Below are positions 35,616 to 44,624 of a stretch of 64,000 nt of DNA, one piece after another (the first letter of the stretch is position 1; every line of letters starts with the position of its first letter). A model generated the notes under the pieces. It was not told where the DNA came from. It saw only the letters and a list, made by a program, of their open reading frames with translations, and made no database searches. The stretch is from Mucilaginibacter saanensis (GTDB lineage: Bacteria; Bacteroidota; Bacteroidia; Sphingobacteriales; Sphingobacteriaceae). The position numbers and the translations under genes are program-made. Where the stretch lies: contig NZ_JACHBZ010000021.1 in assembly GCF_014200575.1 (NCBI RefSeq), forward strand, positions 15,412-79,411. The letters are read 5' to 3'.

Positions 35616-36818
35616 TTATTTTATATGATCAATAATCATTTGTGTTGCGCCAGTATGCTCTTCCACATAATTCTTTATCTTTTTACTGGTGATACTGTAA
35701 AAAGCCTCGTCGGTAATTAGGGTATCAACTATGCCTTTTAACTGGGTTTCATTACTGATGCTAAAGCCGGCTTTTAAGGCAATCAGCTCGCGGGCCTCGT
35801 TAAACTTCAAATAATTAGGGCCAAAAATTACCGGCAACCCAAACGCGGCAGCCTCCAGCGTATTATGAATGCCCACGCCAAAACCACCGCCTATATATGC
35901 AATATCCCCATAGGCATACAATGATGACAACATACCGATATTATCGATGATTAAAGTAGTGAATGGTGAATGGTGATTTGTGATTTGTGAATACCTGACA
36001 GCAGAATTTGCCGGCAATAAACCTATCAGGCTGTTTATTTTTTCTTCCGAAATTTCATGCGGTGCAAAAATAAATTTCCACCCGGGATATAAAGCCGGGA
36101 GCGTGGCCAGCAGTTTTTCATCTTCGGGCCAGGTGCTGCCTGCAATAAATACTTTCTGCCCATTTTTAAATTCATTTACCCCAGGTACAGGCTTAGGCTG
36201 TTGTGCGTTGGCCCAAACCCTGTCAAACCGGGTATCGCCGCTTACCGAGGTAGTGTTAATGGCAATATCATGAAGCAGTAGCTTTGATGCTTCGTTCTGT
36301 AAAAAAAAGTGTGTAACAAAATGCAGCATTTTACGGTGCAGACCGCCATACCATTTAAAAAACACCTGCCCGGGTCTAAAAATACCCGAAACAATGTACA
36401 AAGGAATATTTTGCCCGTGCAGCTCATTAAAGTAATGATACCAGTATTCATACTTGGTAAATATGGCTATAGCCGGCTTCACCGTATCAATAAAATTGCG
36501 GGCATTGGCTGCAGTGTCAAGCGGCAGATAATAAACAGCATCGGCAAGGGGAGTATTTTTCCTGATCTCGTACCCCGACGGCGAAAAAAAAGTAACTACT
36601 ATTTTTTTATCAGGATGCAAAGTTTTAGCGGCCTCCAAAATAGGACGTCCCTGTTCAAATTCGCCCAATGAGGCAAAATGGAACCATATACTGCTGTTAA
36701 AATGTGACAGTTTTTGTTGCCTGCGGCCGTTTATCCACAATTTAGCTTTGGCATTAAAAAATGAAGCGAGCCATACGGTAAAGTAATATAATTTGATCCC
36801 AATGTTATATAAAAACAT
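35616..36818 (-). CDS. waaA: 3-deoxy-D-manno-octulosonic acid transferase (Kdo transferase)
   Basis: Transfers Kdo from CMP-Kdo to lipid IV-A at the inner membrane in lipopolysaccharide synthesis. 400 residues: an N-terminal anchor helix (NIGIKLYYFTVWLASFF), a GT-30 N domain (WFHFASLGEFEQGRPI with the catalytic Glu; KKIVVTFFSPSGYE) and C domain (FIAGSTWPEDE; DIAYIGGGFGVGIHNTLEAAAFGLPVIFGPNY). The start is the ATG at 36818; the upstream TTG is ignored. Between RYS and LIIDN the sequence QITNHHSPFTT is encoded by a heptad repeat (35959-35992) and replaces the family's usual linker. The insertion is in frame and should be on the surface. Confidence 0.92.
   Translation of the reverse strand: MFLYNIGIKLYYFTVWLASFFNAKAKLWINGRRQQKLSHFNSSIWFHFASLGEFEQGRPILEAAKTLHPDKKIVVTFFSPSGYEIRKNTPLADAVYYLPLDTAANARNFIDTVKPAIAIFTKYEYWYHYFNELHGQNIPLYIVSGIFRPGQVFFKWYGGLHRKMLHFVTHFFLQNEASKLLLHDIAINTTSVSGDTRFDRVWANAQQPKPVPGVNEFKNGQKVFIAGSTWPEDEKLLATLPALYPGWKFIFAPHEISEEKINSLIGLLPANSAVRYSQITNHHSPFTTLIIDNIGMLSSLYAYGDIAYIGGGFGVGIHNTLEAAAFGLPVIFGPNYLKFNEARELIALKAGFSISNETQLKGIVDTLITDEAFYSITSKKIKNYVEEHTGATQMIIDHIK
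35959..35992. repeat. 7-base repeat inside waaA
   Basis: The units GTGAATG, GTGAATG, GTGATTT, GTGATTT and GTGAAT follow each other with a period of 7 bases. They read as an in-frame insertion of about 11 codons in waaA. Since 7 is not a multiple of 3, the frame is kept only because the whole insert is about 33 bases. Confidence 0.75.
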
Positions 36819-36980
36819 CAATTTAAGTATGAATGATTATCTTAGCCGGGCATAAAAGTAATAACAATAATTACAATAAATAATTTATGGCCCGCCCAAG
36901 TGCTGCAACTTGTTTAACTAAATTAATGGCTTATAGCGCCCCAACTTTAAGCATATAAGGATGTTATTAAAAAATAAGGC

Positions 36981-36988
36981 TATTTTTG
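36981..36988 (+). promoter_or_regulatory. Candidate -7 promoter element of the nucleotide-sugar operon
   Basis: TATTTTTG matches TAnnTTTG, 80 bases upstream of the UDP-xylose synthase start in a 250-bp divergent region. A weak -33 element (TGTT) lies about 17 bases upstream. Confidence 0.3.
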
Positions 36989-37067
36989 TCAAATTTAAAT
37001 CTACAACCAACGTAGCCCTGATACTGAAACCATTACAACAATATAGCAAGCAAAATAATAACCCCCT

Positions 37068-38060
37068 ATGGCAAACCCAAACCGTAAACGGATATTAATA
37101 ACCGGAGCCGCCGGATTTTTAGGTTCGCATCTGTGCGACAGATTTATAAAGGAAGATTACCATGTAATTGGTATGGACAATCTGATAACAGGTGATCTGC
37201 GCAATATTGAGCACCTTTTTAAACTGGAAAACTTTGAGTTTTACAACCATGATGTATCCACGTTTGTACATGTACCAGGCGAACTGCATTACATCCTTCA
37301 CTTTGCCTCGCCGGCGAGCCCTATAGATTATTTAAAAATACCTATCCAAACGCTGAAGGTTGGTTCATTAGGAACGCACAACCTGTTGGGACTGGCGCTT
37401 GCCAAAGGAGCCCGTATGTTAATTGCTTCTACATCTGAAGTTTATGGTGACCCTAACGTGAGCCCGCAACCAGAGGAGTATTGGGGTAATGTAAACCCGG
37501 TTGGCCCACGGGGAGTTTATGACGAAGCCAAGCGTTTCCAGGAAGCTATAACCATGGCTTACCATACTTTTCATGGTTTGGAAACCCGCATCATCAGGAT
37601 ATTTAATACCTATGGCCCGCGTATGCGACTGAATGACGGACGTGTATTACCTGCATTTATTGGCCAGGCCTTAAGGGGCGAGCCATTAACCATGTTTGGT
37701 GATGGTTCACAAACCCGCTCTTTTTGCTATGTTGATGACCTGGTTGAAGGTATTTACCGCCTGCTGCATAGTGATTACGCACAGCCTATGAACATTGGTA
37801 ACCCTGATGAGATCACAATAAAACAATTTGGCGAAGAAATTATTAAACTAACAGGAACCGATCAAAAACTGATTAGCCTGCCATTGCCGGTTGATGATCC
37901 TAAACAGCGCCGTCCGGATATTACCAAAGCCAGGAGCATTTTGGGCTGGGAGCCTAAAGTTTCCAGAAGCGAGGGATTAAAGATCACATTTGAATACTTT
38001 AAATCACTGCCCGAAAAGGAAATAAACCACAAGGATTTTGCGTATTATAATAAACGATAA
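37068..38060 (+). CDS. UDP-glucuronate decarboxylase (UDP-xylose synthase)
   Basis: An extended SDR of 330 residues that converts UDP-glucuronate to UDP-xylose. The NAD motif GAAGFLG is at 13-19, and the catalytic pair is Tyr151 and Lys155 (YDEAKR). The stretches [21 protein letters not shown] and [21 protein letters not shown] are the hallmarks of UXS proteins. It is the first gene of a plus-strand group (galE, rfbB, CpsB-type phosphatase) for polysaccharide precursors. Confidence 0.92.
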   Translation: MANPNRKRILITGAAGFLGSHLCDRFIKEDYHVIGMDNLITGDLRNIEHLFKLENFEFYNHDVSTFVHVPGELHYILHFASPASPIDYLKIPIQTLKVGSLGTHNLLGLALAKGARMLIASTSEVYGDPNVSPQPEEYWGNVNPVGPRGVYDEAKRFQEAITMAYHTFHGLETRIIRIFNTYGPRMRLNDGRVLPAFIGQALRGEPLTMFGDGSQTRSFCYVDDLVEGIYRLLHSDYAQPMNIGNPDEITIKQFGEEIIKLTGTDQKLISLPLPVDDPKQRRPDITKARSILGWEPKVSRSEGLKITFEYFKSLPEKEINHKDFAYYNKR

Positions 38061-38084
38061 CATAAACATATACACTACTTAAAA

Positions 38085-39104
38085 ATGAAGATATTAGTAA
38101 CCGGCGGCCTGGGTTTTATTGGCTCCCATACTGTTGTTGAATTGGTAAATGCAGGTTATGAACCTGTTATTGTTGACGACCTGTCAAACTCAGATCCTAA
38201 AATTTTAGATCAGATAGCCCGCATTATTGGCTACAAACCTGTTTTTCATAAGCTTGACCTTAGTGTTGAACAAAGTGTAAAAGAACTGGCTATTGCTGAG
38301 CCCGACATTGAAGGTATTATACATTTTGCAGCTTTTAAGGCAGTTGGCGAATCAGTAGAAAAACCGTTGAAATACTATCGCAATAATTTCTACTCTTTAA
38401 TTAATTTACTGGAAGCCTATTACGGCAAATCATTAAATTTCGTATTCTCATCAAGCTGTACAGTTTATGGGCAACCTGAGCAATTACCGGTTACTGAAAC
38501 TGCACCTATACAGCCTGCACAATCGCCTTACGGCAATACCAAACAGATAGCCGAGGAGATACTACAGGACATGGTTACATCAGGCTCCAACTACAAGGTA
38601 ATAGCATTACGCTATTTTAACCCGGTAGGAGCACATGAAACCGCCCTGATAGGCGAGCTGCCAATAGGCGTACCACAAAACCTGGTACCATTTATTACCC
38701 AGACAGCCATAGGTAAACGTGAAAAAATTACCGTATTCGGTAACGATTATAACACACCTGACGGTAGCTGCGTACGTGATTACATACACGTGGTTGATTT
38801 GGCTAAAGCACACGTAGCCGCGCTTAAATTATTAGAAAAACCTGATTTTAAAGGATACGATGTATTTAACATTGGTACAGGGCAGGGGAACACCGTATTA
38901 GGTGTAATACATGCCTTTGAACGCGCTACCGGTGTAAAGGTAAATTATCAGATAGGTCCGCGCCGTGGTGGTGATGTGGAGCAGGTTTGGGGCGATGTAA
39001 CTAAATCAACAAACAAATTAGGCTGGAAAGCCCAACTGGGTATTGATGAAATGATGTCATCAGCCTGGGATTGGGAAAAGTATATTTCTCAAAACCCATT
39101 GTAA
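38085..39104 (+). CDS. galE: UDP-glucose 4-epimerase
   Basis: Interconverts UDP-glucose and UDP-galactose (or the N-acetyl forms). 339 residues, GGLGFIG at 7-13, Ser/Tyr/Lys active site with SSSCTVYG (122-129) and YGNTK (Tyr149, Lys153), and the conserved HYFNPVGAH-like RYFNPVGAH. The start ATG lies 24 bases after the UDP-xylose synthase stop and the next gene begins 15 bases after its own stop, so it is in the operon. Confidence 0.95.
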   Translation: MKILVTGGLGFIGSHTVVELVNAGYEPVIVDDLSNSDPKILDQIARIIGYKPVFHKLDLSVEQSVKELAIAEPDIEGIIHFAAFKAVGESVEKPLKYYRNNFYSLINLLEAYYGKSLNFVFSSSCTVYGQPEQLPVTETAPIQPAQSPYGNTKQIAEEILQDMVTSGSNYKVIALRYFNPVGAHETALIGELPIGVPQNLVPFITQTAIGKREKITVFGNDYNTPDGSCVRDYIHVVDLAKAHVAALKLLEKPDFKGYDVFNIGTGQGNTVLGVIHAFERATGVKVNYQIGPRRGGDVEQVWGDVTKSTNKLGWKAQLGIDEMMSSAWDWEKYISQNPL

Positions 39105-39119
39105 TTTAATATTTATCAG

Positions 39120-40172
39120 ATGCAAAAAATCATTATTACGGGTGGAGCTGGTTTCATAGGGTCGCATGTGGTGCGCCGTTTTGTAAAAAGTTATCCGGGT
39201 TACACCATTATTAATTTAGATAAACTTACTTATGCAGGTAATCTAGCCAATCTGCGGGATATTGAGAATGAACCCAATTACCGTTTTGTAAAAGGCGATA
39301 TTGTTGATATCGAATTTGTTAATAAACTATTTGCCGATGAACAACCCGATGCGGTGATACATCTTGCGGCTGAATCACATGTTGACCGTTCTATCACAAA
39401 CCCGCTGGAATTTGTGATGACCAATGTAGTAGGCACAGTTAATTTGTTGAATGCTGCCCGCGAAAACTGGAAAGGACGCTATGATGAAACCCGTTTTTAC
39501 CATGTTTCAACAGATGAAGTATATGGCACACTTGGTGATGAGGGTATGTTTACCGAGGAAACTGCATACGATCCACATTCACCGTATTCGGCTTCGAAAG
39601 CAAGTTCTGACCATTTTGTGAGGGCTTACCAGGATACTTACGGCTTAGATACCGTAATTTCAAACTGCTCCAATAATTATGGCTCGTATCACTTTCCTGA
39701 AAAGCTGATACCGCTTGCTATAAACAATATTAAACAAAGTAAACCCGTGCCGGTATACGGTAAGGGCGAAAACATACGCGACTGGCTTTGGGTGGAAGAC
39801 CATGCCCGTGCCATCGACGTTATTTTCCACAAGGCTAAAACCGGGTCAACCTACAATATAGGCGGCCATAACGAGTGGAAAAACATCGATCTGATTAATT
39901 TACTGTGCAGCATACTTGATAAAAAACTGAACAGGGAAGCAGGGGAATCGGCCAAACTGATTACTTATGTAACAGACCGGGCCGGACATGATCTGCGTTA
40001 TGCCATCGATGCCTCAAAACTTAAAAACGATTTGGGATGGGTACCGGGCATAACCTTCGAAGAAGGCCTTGAAAAAACTGTTGACTGGTATCTTGCCAAT
40101 GAAGAGTGGCTTGAAAATGTAACATCGGGTCACTACAAAGAGTATTATAACGATCAGTACGCGAATAGGTAA
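39120..40172 (+). CDS. rfbB: dTDP-glucose 4,6-dehydratase
   Basis: Converts dTDP-glucose to the 4-keto-6-deoxy sugar, a step to dTDP-rhamnose and other deoxy sugars. 350 residues with GGAGFIG (8-14), the active-site TDE (131-133) with Asp132 and Glu133, and YSASK (Tyr156, Lys160). LDKLTYAGNLANL and SNCSNNYGSYHFPEKLIPL are family signatures. The rfbA, rfbC and rfbD genes are not in the window. Confidence 0.95.
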   Translation: MQKIIITGGAGFIGSHVVRRFVKSYPGYTIINLDKLTYAGNLANLRDIENEPNYRFVKGDIVDIEFVNKLFADEQPDAVIHLAAESHVDRSITNPLEFVMTNVVGTVNLLNAARENWKGRYDETRFYHVSTDEVYGTLGDEGMFTEETAYDPHSPYSASKASSDHFVRAYQDTYGLDTVISNCSNNYGSYHFPEKLIPLAINNIKQSKPVPVYGKGENIRDWLWVEDHARAIDVIFHKAKTGSTYNIGGHNEWKNIDLINLLCSILDKKLNREAGESAKLITYVTDRAGHDLRYAIDASKLKNDLGWVPGITFEEGLEKTVDWYLANEEWLENVTSGHYKEYYNDQYANR

Positions 40173-40174
40173 TT

Positions 40175-40915
40175 ATGTTTGGGTTATTTAAGAAGAAACC
40201 AGAAAAAAAACATGTGAACTTTAACTATGAGTCAATCATGGTTGATATGCACTCGCATGTATTACCCGGTATTGATGATGGCGCCAAAACGCCACAGGAT
40301 TCCGTGATACTGATACGCAAAATGATGGAGCTTGGCATAAAGAAAATTATTGCCACACCCCACGTTATGATTGATTTTTACAGGAATACGCCCGAAACCA
40401 TCAACAACGCGCTGGAGATACTAAAGGCTGAACTGGTAAAAGAAAACATTGATATACCAATCGAGGCGGCTGCCGAGCATTACTTTGATGAAACATTTGA
40501 GGCCCGCGTAACCGAAGGTAAATTGATGACCATGGGCGATAACTACGCCTTGTTTGAGTTTTCTTTCATCAACCAGCCTCCCAATGCCATATCCGTTATT
40601 CAAAAAATGAACGATATGGGGTACAAACCTATTTTAGCGCATCCTGAAAGATACCCTTACCTTGACCTGGAACAGTTTAAAAACCTGCATAATTGGGGTT
40701 GTAATTTTCAGCTCAATACCATTTCATTAACAGGTTATTATGGCAAGGAATCAAAAAAACTCGCCGAAACCTTGATTGATAATGAGCTGATTGATTTTAT
40801 ATCAAGCGATATGCACCATCCAAAACATGCCTTGGCATTTAAGGATGCCTTGCGTACGTCATATATTGAAAAACTGCTTTTTGATTATCCACTAAAAAAC
40901 ACGATGCTGTTTTAA
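40175..40915 (+). CDS. CpsB/CapC-type tyrosine-protein phosphatase (PHP fold)
   Basis: A 246-residue metal-dependent phosphatase of the PHP family, which dephosphorylates the tyrosine autokinase that controls capsule or exopolysaccharide export. Metal-binding motifs: VDMHSHVLPGIDDGA (24-38, His26/His28/Asp34), ATPHVM, AEHYF, LAHPERY and SSDMHH. It starts two bases after rfbB and closes the operon; the tyrosine kinase/Wzc is not present here. Confidence 0.9.
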   Translation: MFGLFKKKPEKKHVNFNYESIMVDMHSHVLPGIDDGAKTPQDSVILIRKMMELGIKKIIATPHVMIDFYRNTPETINNALEILKAELVKENIDIPIEAAAEHYFDETFEARVTEGKLMTMGDNYALFEFSFINQPPNAISVIQKMNDMGYKPILAHPERYPYLDLEQFKNLHNWGCNFQLNTISLTGYYGKESKKLAETLIDNELIDFISSDMHHPKHALAFKDALRTSYIEKLLFDYPLKNTMLF

Positions 40916-40925
40916 TTCTGGATAC

Positions 40926-40998
40926 AGGAGATAAGAATCAGGAGATAAGACAGAAAGATAAATCAATAAACCCTTTCCTTATCTCTTGATTCTCTTTT
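40926..40998. repeat. Inverted purine-rich 7-base-period repeat
   Basis: The left part (AGGAGATAAGAATC, then AGGAGATAAGACAG) repeats with a 14-base period; the right part (40978-40998) is its inverse (CTTATCTCTTGATTCTC). It can form a hairpin between the converging CpsB-type phosphatase gene and the ABC permease gene and so may terminate both. Confidence 0.65.
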
Positions 40999-41016
40999 CA
41001 TATTCACGCTTTCCCC

Positions 41017-42255
41017 TTACTCATACCGCAATGCCTCTACCGGATCAAGCTTCGATGCTTTTTTTGCCGGGTAATAACCCGATATAAGCCCGATAAAGGT
41101 ACATAGCAATATGGCAAATATGAGCCAGCCATAAGGTATAACAAATGCCCCGCTTATTAAGTAAGAGATACCGTTGCCTGCAGCCATACCCAGTATTATT
41201 CCGGCTACGCCACCTATAAGGCATATTACAATGGCCTCAATCAAAAACTGCTTGCGTATTACTGCCGGAGTAGCTCCAATGGCCTTGCGCACGCCTATTT
41301 CGCGCGTACGCTCGGTAACCGATACCAGCATAATATTCATCAGGCCAATGGCGGCGCCAATAAGAGTAATAATACCAATGGCAAAACCAGCTATGGTAAT
41401 ACCCAGCAATTGTCCGGAGAGCTCCTGTTGTATGGAGTCGCTTCTGGTTATCTCAAAATCGTTGGTATTGGCAATATTAAGGCTACGGACATTTCTGAAT
41501 AATGAGGTAGCTTCACCTATAGTAGCATCCAAGGCTCCCGGACCGCCTACTTTAATCGTTATTGTGAACGACAGGTTGCGTACCGTATCAATTTGTTTGG
41601 CCTTAAGTACGGGGATAATACAGAATTTATCGCCCCCAAAAGAACTTGACCCTTTTGAAGCAATTACACCTACTATGCGGTATTTATTATTGCCTATAAA
41701 AAGTGATTTATTAACCGGGTCTTCATTTTTAAAAAGCTTGTTTTTTATTTCATTACCGATGATAACCACATTAGCACCGTGCTCCAGCTCTGATGCTGAA
41801 AAATTACGGCCGAAGGATAATTTTTTACCGCTGGTGGCCAGGTAATTTTCATTGGAACCCGAAATGGAAATATTGGGGTTTGTTTTTTGATTACCGTATT
41901 TGGCAACTGCCGTACCAGTAACATCTAAATTAATGGCCGTTAATACCGGTAGCTTAAAAGTTTTCTTAAAACGCTCGGCCTCATCATAAGTAATGGAAGG
42001 ATACATTTTGCGATGGCCACCGTTTCCGAAATTAAGCCCCTCGCCGCGGTTTTGAATAGTAAATGAGTTAGCTCCAAGGTCAGCAAACGCATCATTGGTA
42101 AACTGCCGTATACCTTCAATAGCGGTTAAAATACCAACCAAGGCCATAATACCAATGGCTATTATTAATGAAGTAAGCGATGTACGGAGCCTGTTGCCGG
42201 CTATGGATTGTAACGCTATAGAAATATTTTCTTTGTACGAAGTTTTAACCGGCAT
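41017..42255 (-). CDS. ABC transporter permease (MacB/FtsX type)
   Basis: A 412-residue inner-membrane protein with four helices: one near the N-terminus (SLIIAIGIMALVGILTAI), and three in the C-terminal FtsX domain (ITIAGFAIGIITLIGAAIGLMNIMLVSV; FLIEAIVICLIGGVAGIILGMAAG; WLIFAILLCTFIGLISGYYPA). Between them lies a MacB_PCD periplasmic domain. The RTREIGVRKAIGATPAVIRKQFLIEA segment is the family's coupling helix. The ATPase partner is not adjacent. It likely exports a lipophilic or peptide substrate, or acts in lipoprotein-type mechanotransmission; substrate unknown. Confidence 0.9.
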   Translation of the reverse strand: MPVKTSYKENISIALQSIAGNRLRTSLTSLIIAIGIMALVGILTAIEGIRQFTNDAFADLGANSFTIQNRGEGLNFGNGGHRKMYPSITYDEAERFKKTFKLPVLTAINLDVTGTAVAKYGNQKTNPNISISGSNENYLATSGKKLSFGRNFSASELEHGANVVIIGNEIKNKLFKNEDPVNKSLFIGNNKYRIVGVIASKGSSSFGGDKFCIIPVLKAKQIDTVRNLSFTITIKVGGPGALDATIGEATSLFRNVRSLNIANTNDFEITRSDSIQQELSGQLLGITIAGFAIGIITLIGAAIGLMNIMLVSVTERTREIGVRKAIGATPAVIRKQFLIEAIVICLIGGVAGIILGMAAGNGISYLISGAFVIPYGWLIFAILLCTFIGLISGYYPAKKASKLDPVEALRYE

Positions 42256-42481
42256 GGTATAAAAATAAAAAAACTTTGCCGTTTGACTGTGTACTATACC
42301 AATTTGTTACAGCAATGAATACAAAGAACTTATTCACGGGTAACCGCTTCCCAAAACACTATTGGCAACCCCGGCAGAATACCCGTGTATATACCTCACC
42401 ACAATCAGCACAAAATCATACAATACCCGCTATACCGTTAGCGAGCTTACATCATGATTTAAGATAGCTCCTTATGTATAC

Positions 42482-43261
42482 CTATTTTAAACGTTTATAC
42501 ACTTCTATTGATCTACCTGTAGAGTCTTTTATAACCTGCGAATACTCGTCATTGCCATTAAAAGTAATCTTGATAACAAATTTCCTGTTCTGCAATTGCG
42601 CATGGTTAGACAGCTGATCTTCTTCCCTCAGCGTATCGTTCTTTAAGCTGAAAACACCATAACCAAATCCGTTTTTAAATTTGTTGCCTTCCTTATTCAC
42701 CGGATAACGGTGTATAAACATAAAATGCCCGCTCTCAAATATCTTAAACTGGGTTGGTGTTTGTTTTACGGTATCTTTTCCGGTTACGGAGTAAGCCGCA
42801 TCCATTTTCCACAAACCATCCAAAGCAGAGGTATCTGTCGCCGCCACTTTGGTATAATTTTCAATCATTTTATAACTTACATTATGCACTTTTACAATAC
42901 CCGGAATTACTTGGGTATATCCATCATTTGTTCTGGAGATAGCCAGATTAAAATTCACGGATGAATCAAGTAAACGACTGCTGTAAATATTGTGCTCCAC
43001 AATTTTATTAACAGAATCCATTTTATAAGTGCCTACACCAAACCCAACGGAAGAGTCAGGGGCCATAGCAGCATACATAAAATAGCTTCCTGTATAAATT
43101 TTCATCTGTTTTCTGGCATAAACGGTATCTTTCCCCCCACCACTAACCATTTGTTTATCCAATTTGTATGTACCCGCTTGGGTTGGCGTTTCCGTTTTGG
43201 GCGATTTGCAGCCAGCAATGATAACAATTAGCAAAACCGCAACTATTATATTCTTTTTCAT
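42482..43261 (-). CDS. Lipoprotein with two lipocalin-like repeats
   Basis: A 259-residue protein with lipobox IIAGC (Cys18). The mature part is made of two related halves of about 110 residues: GTYKLDKQ..KDTVYARKQMKIYTGSYFMY..GFGVGTYKMD (residues about 30-140) and GLWKMDAA..KDTVKQTPTQFKIFESGHFMF..GFGYGVFSLK (about 147-258). Each resembles the DUF4488 type of lipocalin-like fold. A gene duplication within the protein is the simplest explanation. Function unknown; it lies behind its own promoter region, opposite to an IscA-like gene. Confidence 0.8.
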   Translation of the reverse strand: MKKNIIVAVLLIVIIAGCKSPKTETPTQAGTYKLDKQMVSGGGKDTVYARKQMKIYTGSYFMYAAMAPDSSVGFGVGTYKMDSVNKIVEHNIYSSRLLDSSVNFNLAISRTNDGYTQVIPGIVKVHNVSYKMIENYTKVAATDTSALDGLWKMDAAYSVTGKDTVKQTPTQFKIFESGHFMFIHRYPVNKEGNKFKNGFGYGVFSLKNDTLREEDQLSNHAQLQNRKFVIKITFNGNDEYSQVIKDSTGRSIEVYKRLK

Positions 43262-43648
43262 TTTTGTTTAAGTTAATAGTGATTTTGATCTGAAGTACTG
43301 ATGAGGGTATTGTTTGTGCCTGCACGTTTACCGGAGTAAAAAAAGCTCATGACAGGCCTATAGAAGACGTCGGGTTTCCTTTCTCATAAATTGGGGATTT
43401 AAGTTTATTGGTATAATAAATTTAAGTATAAAATATCTGAAAATCAACTATTTCAGTAAGTATTATTTTATATCAGCGGTAATTTCAGCATAAAATAACG
43501 CACATAGTAAGGTCAGTTGCATTGCCGCATTAGGTGAGCCTAAAGCGCTTTACTTAACTCTGAGGTGCAGCAGTGTGTGTAAATAGTGTTAAAACAAAAA
43601 AGCAGCCCTAAAGCTGCTTTTGAATTCAATATTTTTATTTGGAGTAAT
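43262..43648. other. Intergenic region between the lipoprotein and iscA-like genes
   Basis: 387 bases between two minus-strand genes, with the lipoprotein promoter expected near 43262-43400 and an iscA-like terminator at 43598-43621. The middle is AT-rich with a short 6-bp inverted repeat (CTGAAA/TTTCAG). No reading frame, RNA or further element was recognised. Confidence 0.5.
43598..43621 (-). terminator. Terminator of the IscA-like gene
   Basis: AAAAGCAGC/GCTGCTTTT form a 9-bp stem with a 6-base loop, followed by T-rich sequence on the minus strand. It lies 27 bases after the iscA-like stop. Confidence 0.85.
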
Positions 43649-43996
43649 TTATACCGAGAACGATGTTCCGCAGCCACAGGTGCTTGCAGCATTAGGGTTG
43701 TTAAAAGTAAACCCACGGGCATTTAAGCCATCCTGAAAATTAATCTGCATACCCATCAGGTATAAACCGTGGGCCTTATGCATAAATACCTTCAATCCGT
43801 CAATGTAAAATTCCTGGTCGCCATCCTTTTTCTGGTCAAAACCCAAAACGTAGTTCATGCCTGAGCAGCCACCACCTTCAACACCAACACGCAAGCCAAA
43901 GTCTTCACCTATTTCTTGCTGATCTCTTAATTTAAAAAGTTCTTTAACGGCCCCTTCAGTAAAGGATACCGGTGCAATTTCAACAGCAGTACTCAT
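43649..43996 (-). CDS. HesB/IscA/ErpA family iron-sulfur assembly protein
   Basis: A 115-residue A-type carrier for Fe-S cluster assembly. The three cysteines are conserved: Cys44 (GGGCSGMNY), Cys107 and Cys109 (STCGCGTSF). The core G-Q-x-N-F-x-DG is GMQINFQDGLNARGFTFNNPNA. It is single, divergent from the DUF7935-type gene. Distinguishing ErpA from IscA needs phylogeny. Confidence 0.93.
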   Translation of the reverse strand: MSTAVEIAPVSFTEGAVKELFKLRDQQEIGEDFGLRVGVEGGGCSGMNYVLGFDQKKDGDQEFYIDGLKVFMHKAHGLYLMGMQINFQDGLNARGFTFNNPNAASTCGCGTSFSV

Positions 43997-44089
43997 CTTA
44001 TTTTTATTTAACTATACAAATATAATGTAAAATGTGGATTTTTGCTGTAACCGGTATTTTATGACCTCTGCTTAACATTTTAAATAACC

Positions 44090-44620
44090 ATGCAAACGTT
44101 ACCTTATTTACTTGATATTTTAAAATATACCGTTGCCGGCATTGGCGTTGTATGGGTAGCGCTATACCTGTTTAAGCCCTATCTTGACAGGGCAGAGCAT
44201 GTGCAATTGCTTGAATTGAAAAGAACCATCAGCAACCAAACATTGCCCTTACGTTTACAGGCTTATGAACGGGTGGTTTTGTTTATTGAAAGGGTTAACC
44301 CAGCCAATATGCTGGTTAGGTTAAACGCTACCAGCTTATCAGCCGCTGAATTACAGATGCTGGTTATTACCGAGATCAGGAATGAGTTTCAGCATAATAT
44401 TACACAGCAAATTTATGTGAGCAACCGCGTATGGAACGTGGTTAAACGGGTAAAGGATGATACGCTGAGCCTGGTAAACAACGCCGTTAAGGCTTTGCCG
44501 CCTGACGCATCGGCCATGGATCTCAGCAAAACCATTCTTATTCATTTAGGCCAACTGGAACAGGCGCCTTATGAAATTGCCACAGGCCTGGTAAGGCAGG
44601 ATATGGAAGAATTATTTTAA
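44090..44620 (+). CDS. DUF7935-like membrane-anchored protein upstream of the mutase
   Basis: A 176-residue protein with one N-terminal membrane helix ([19 protein letters not shown]) and a helical cytosolic part. The segments [27 protein letters not shown] and [21 protein letters not shown] match the pattern of Bacteroidota DUF7935 proteins. It ends 5 bases before the methylmalonyl-CoA mutase gene, with which it is often paired in this phylum; its role is unknown, perhaps as an anchor or assembly factor. Confidence 0.75.
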   Translation: MQTLPYLLDILKYTVAGIGVVWVALYLFKPYLDRAEHVQLLELKRTISNQTLPLRLQAYERVVLFIERVNPANMLVRLNATSLSAAELQMLVITEIRNEFQHNITQQIYVSNRVWNVVKRVKDDTLSLVNNAVKALPPDASAMDLSKTILIHLGQLEQAPYEIATGLVRQDMEELF

Positions 44621-44624
44621 CCCC

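Noticed and set aside
41174..41845. 223-codon frame opposite the ABC permease
   Set aside because: The permease on the minus strand has clear helices and family motifs; the opposite frame has none.
42276..42467. Possible 63-codon gene between the permease and the lipoprotein
   Set aside because: No start context, no recognisable composition and no hydrophobic or folded pattern; treated as chance.
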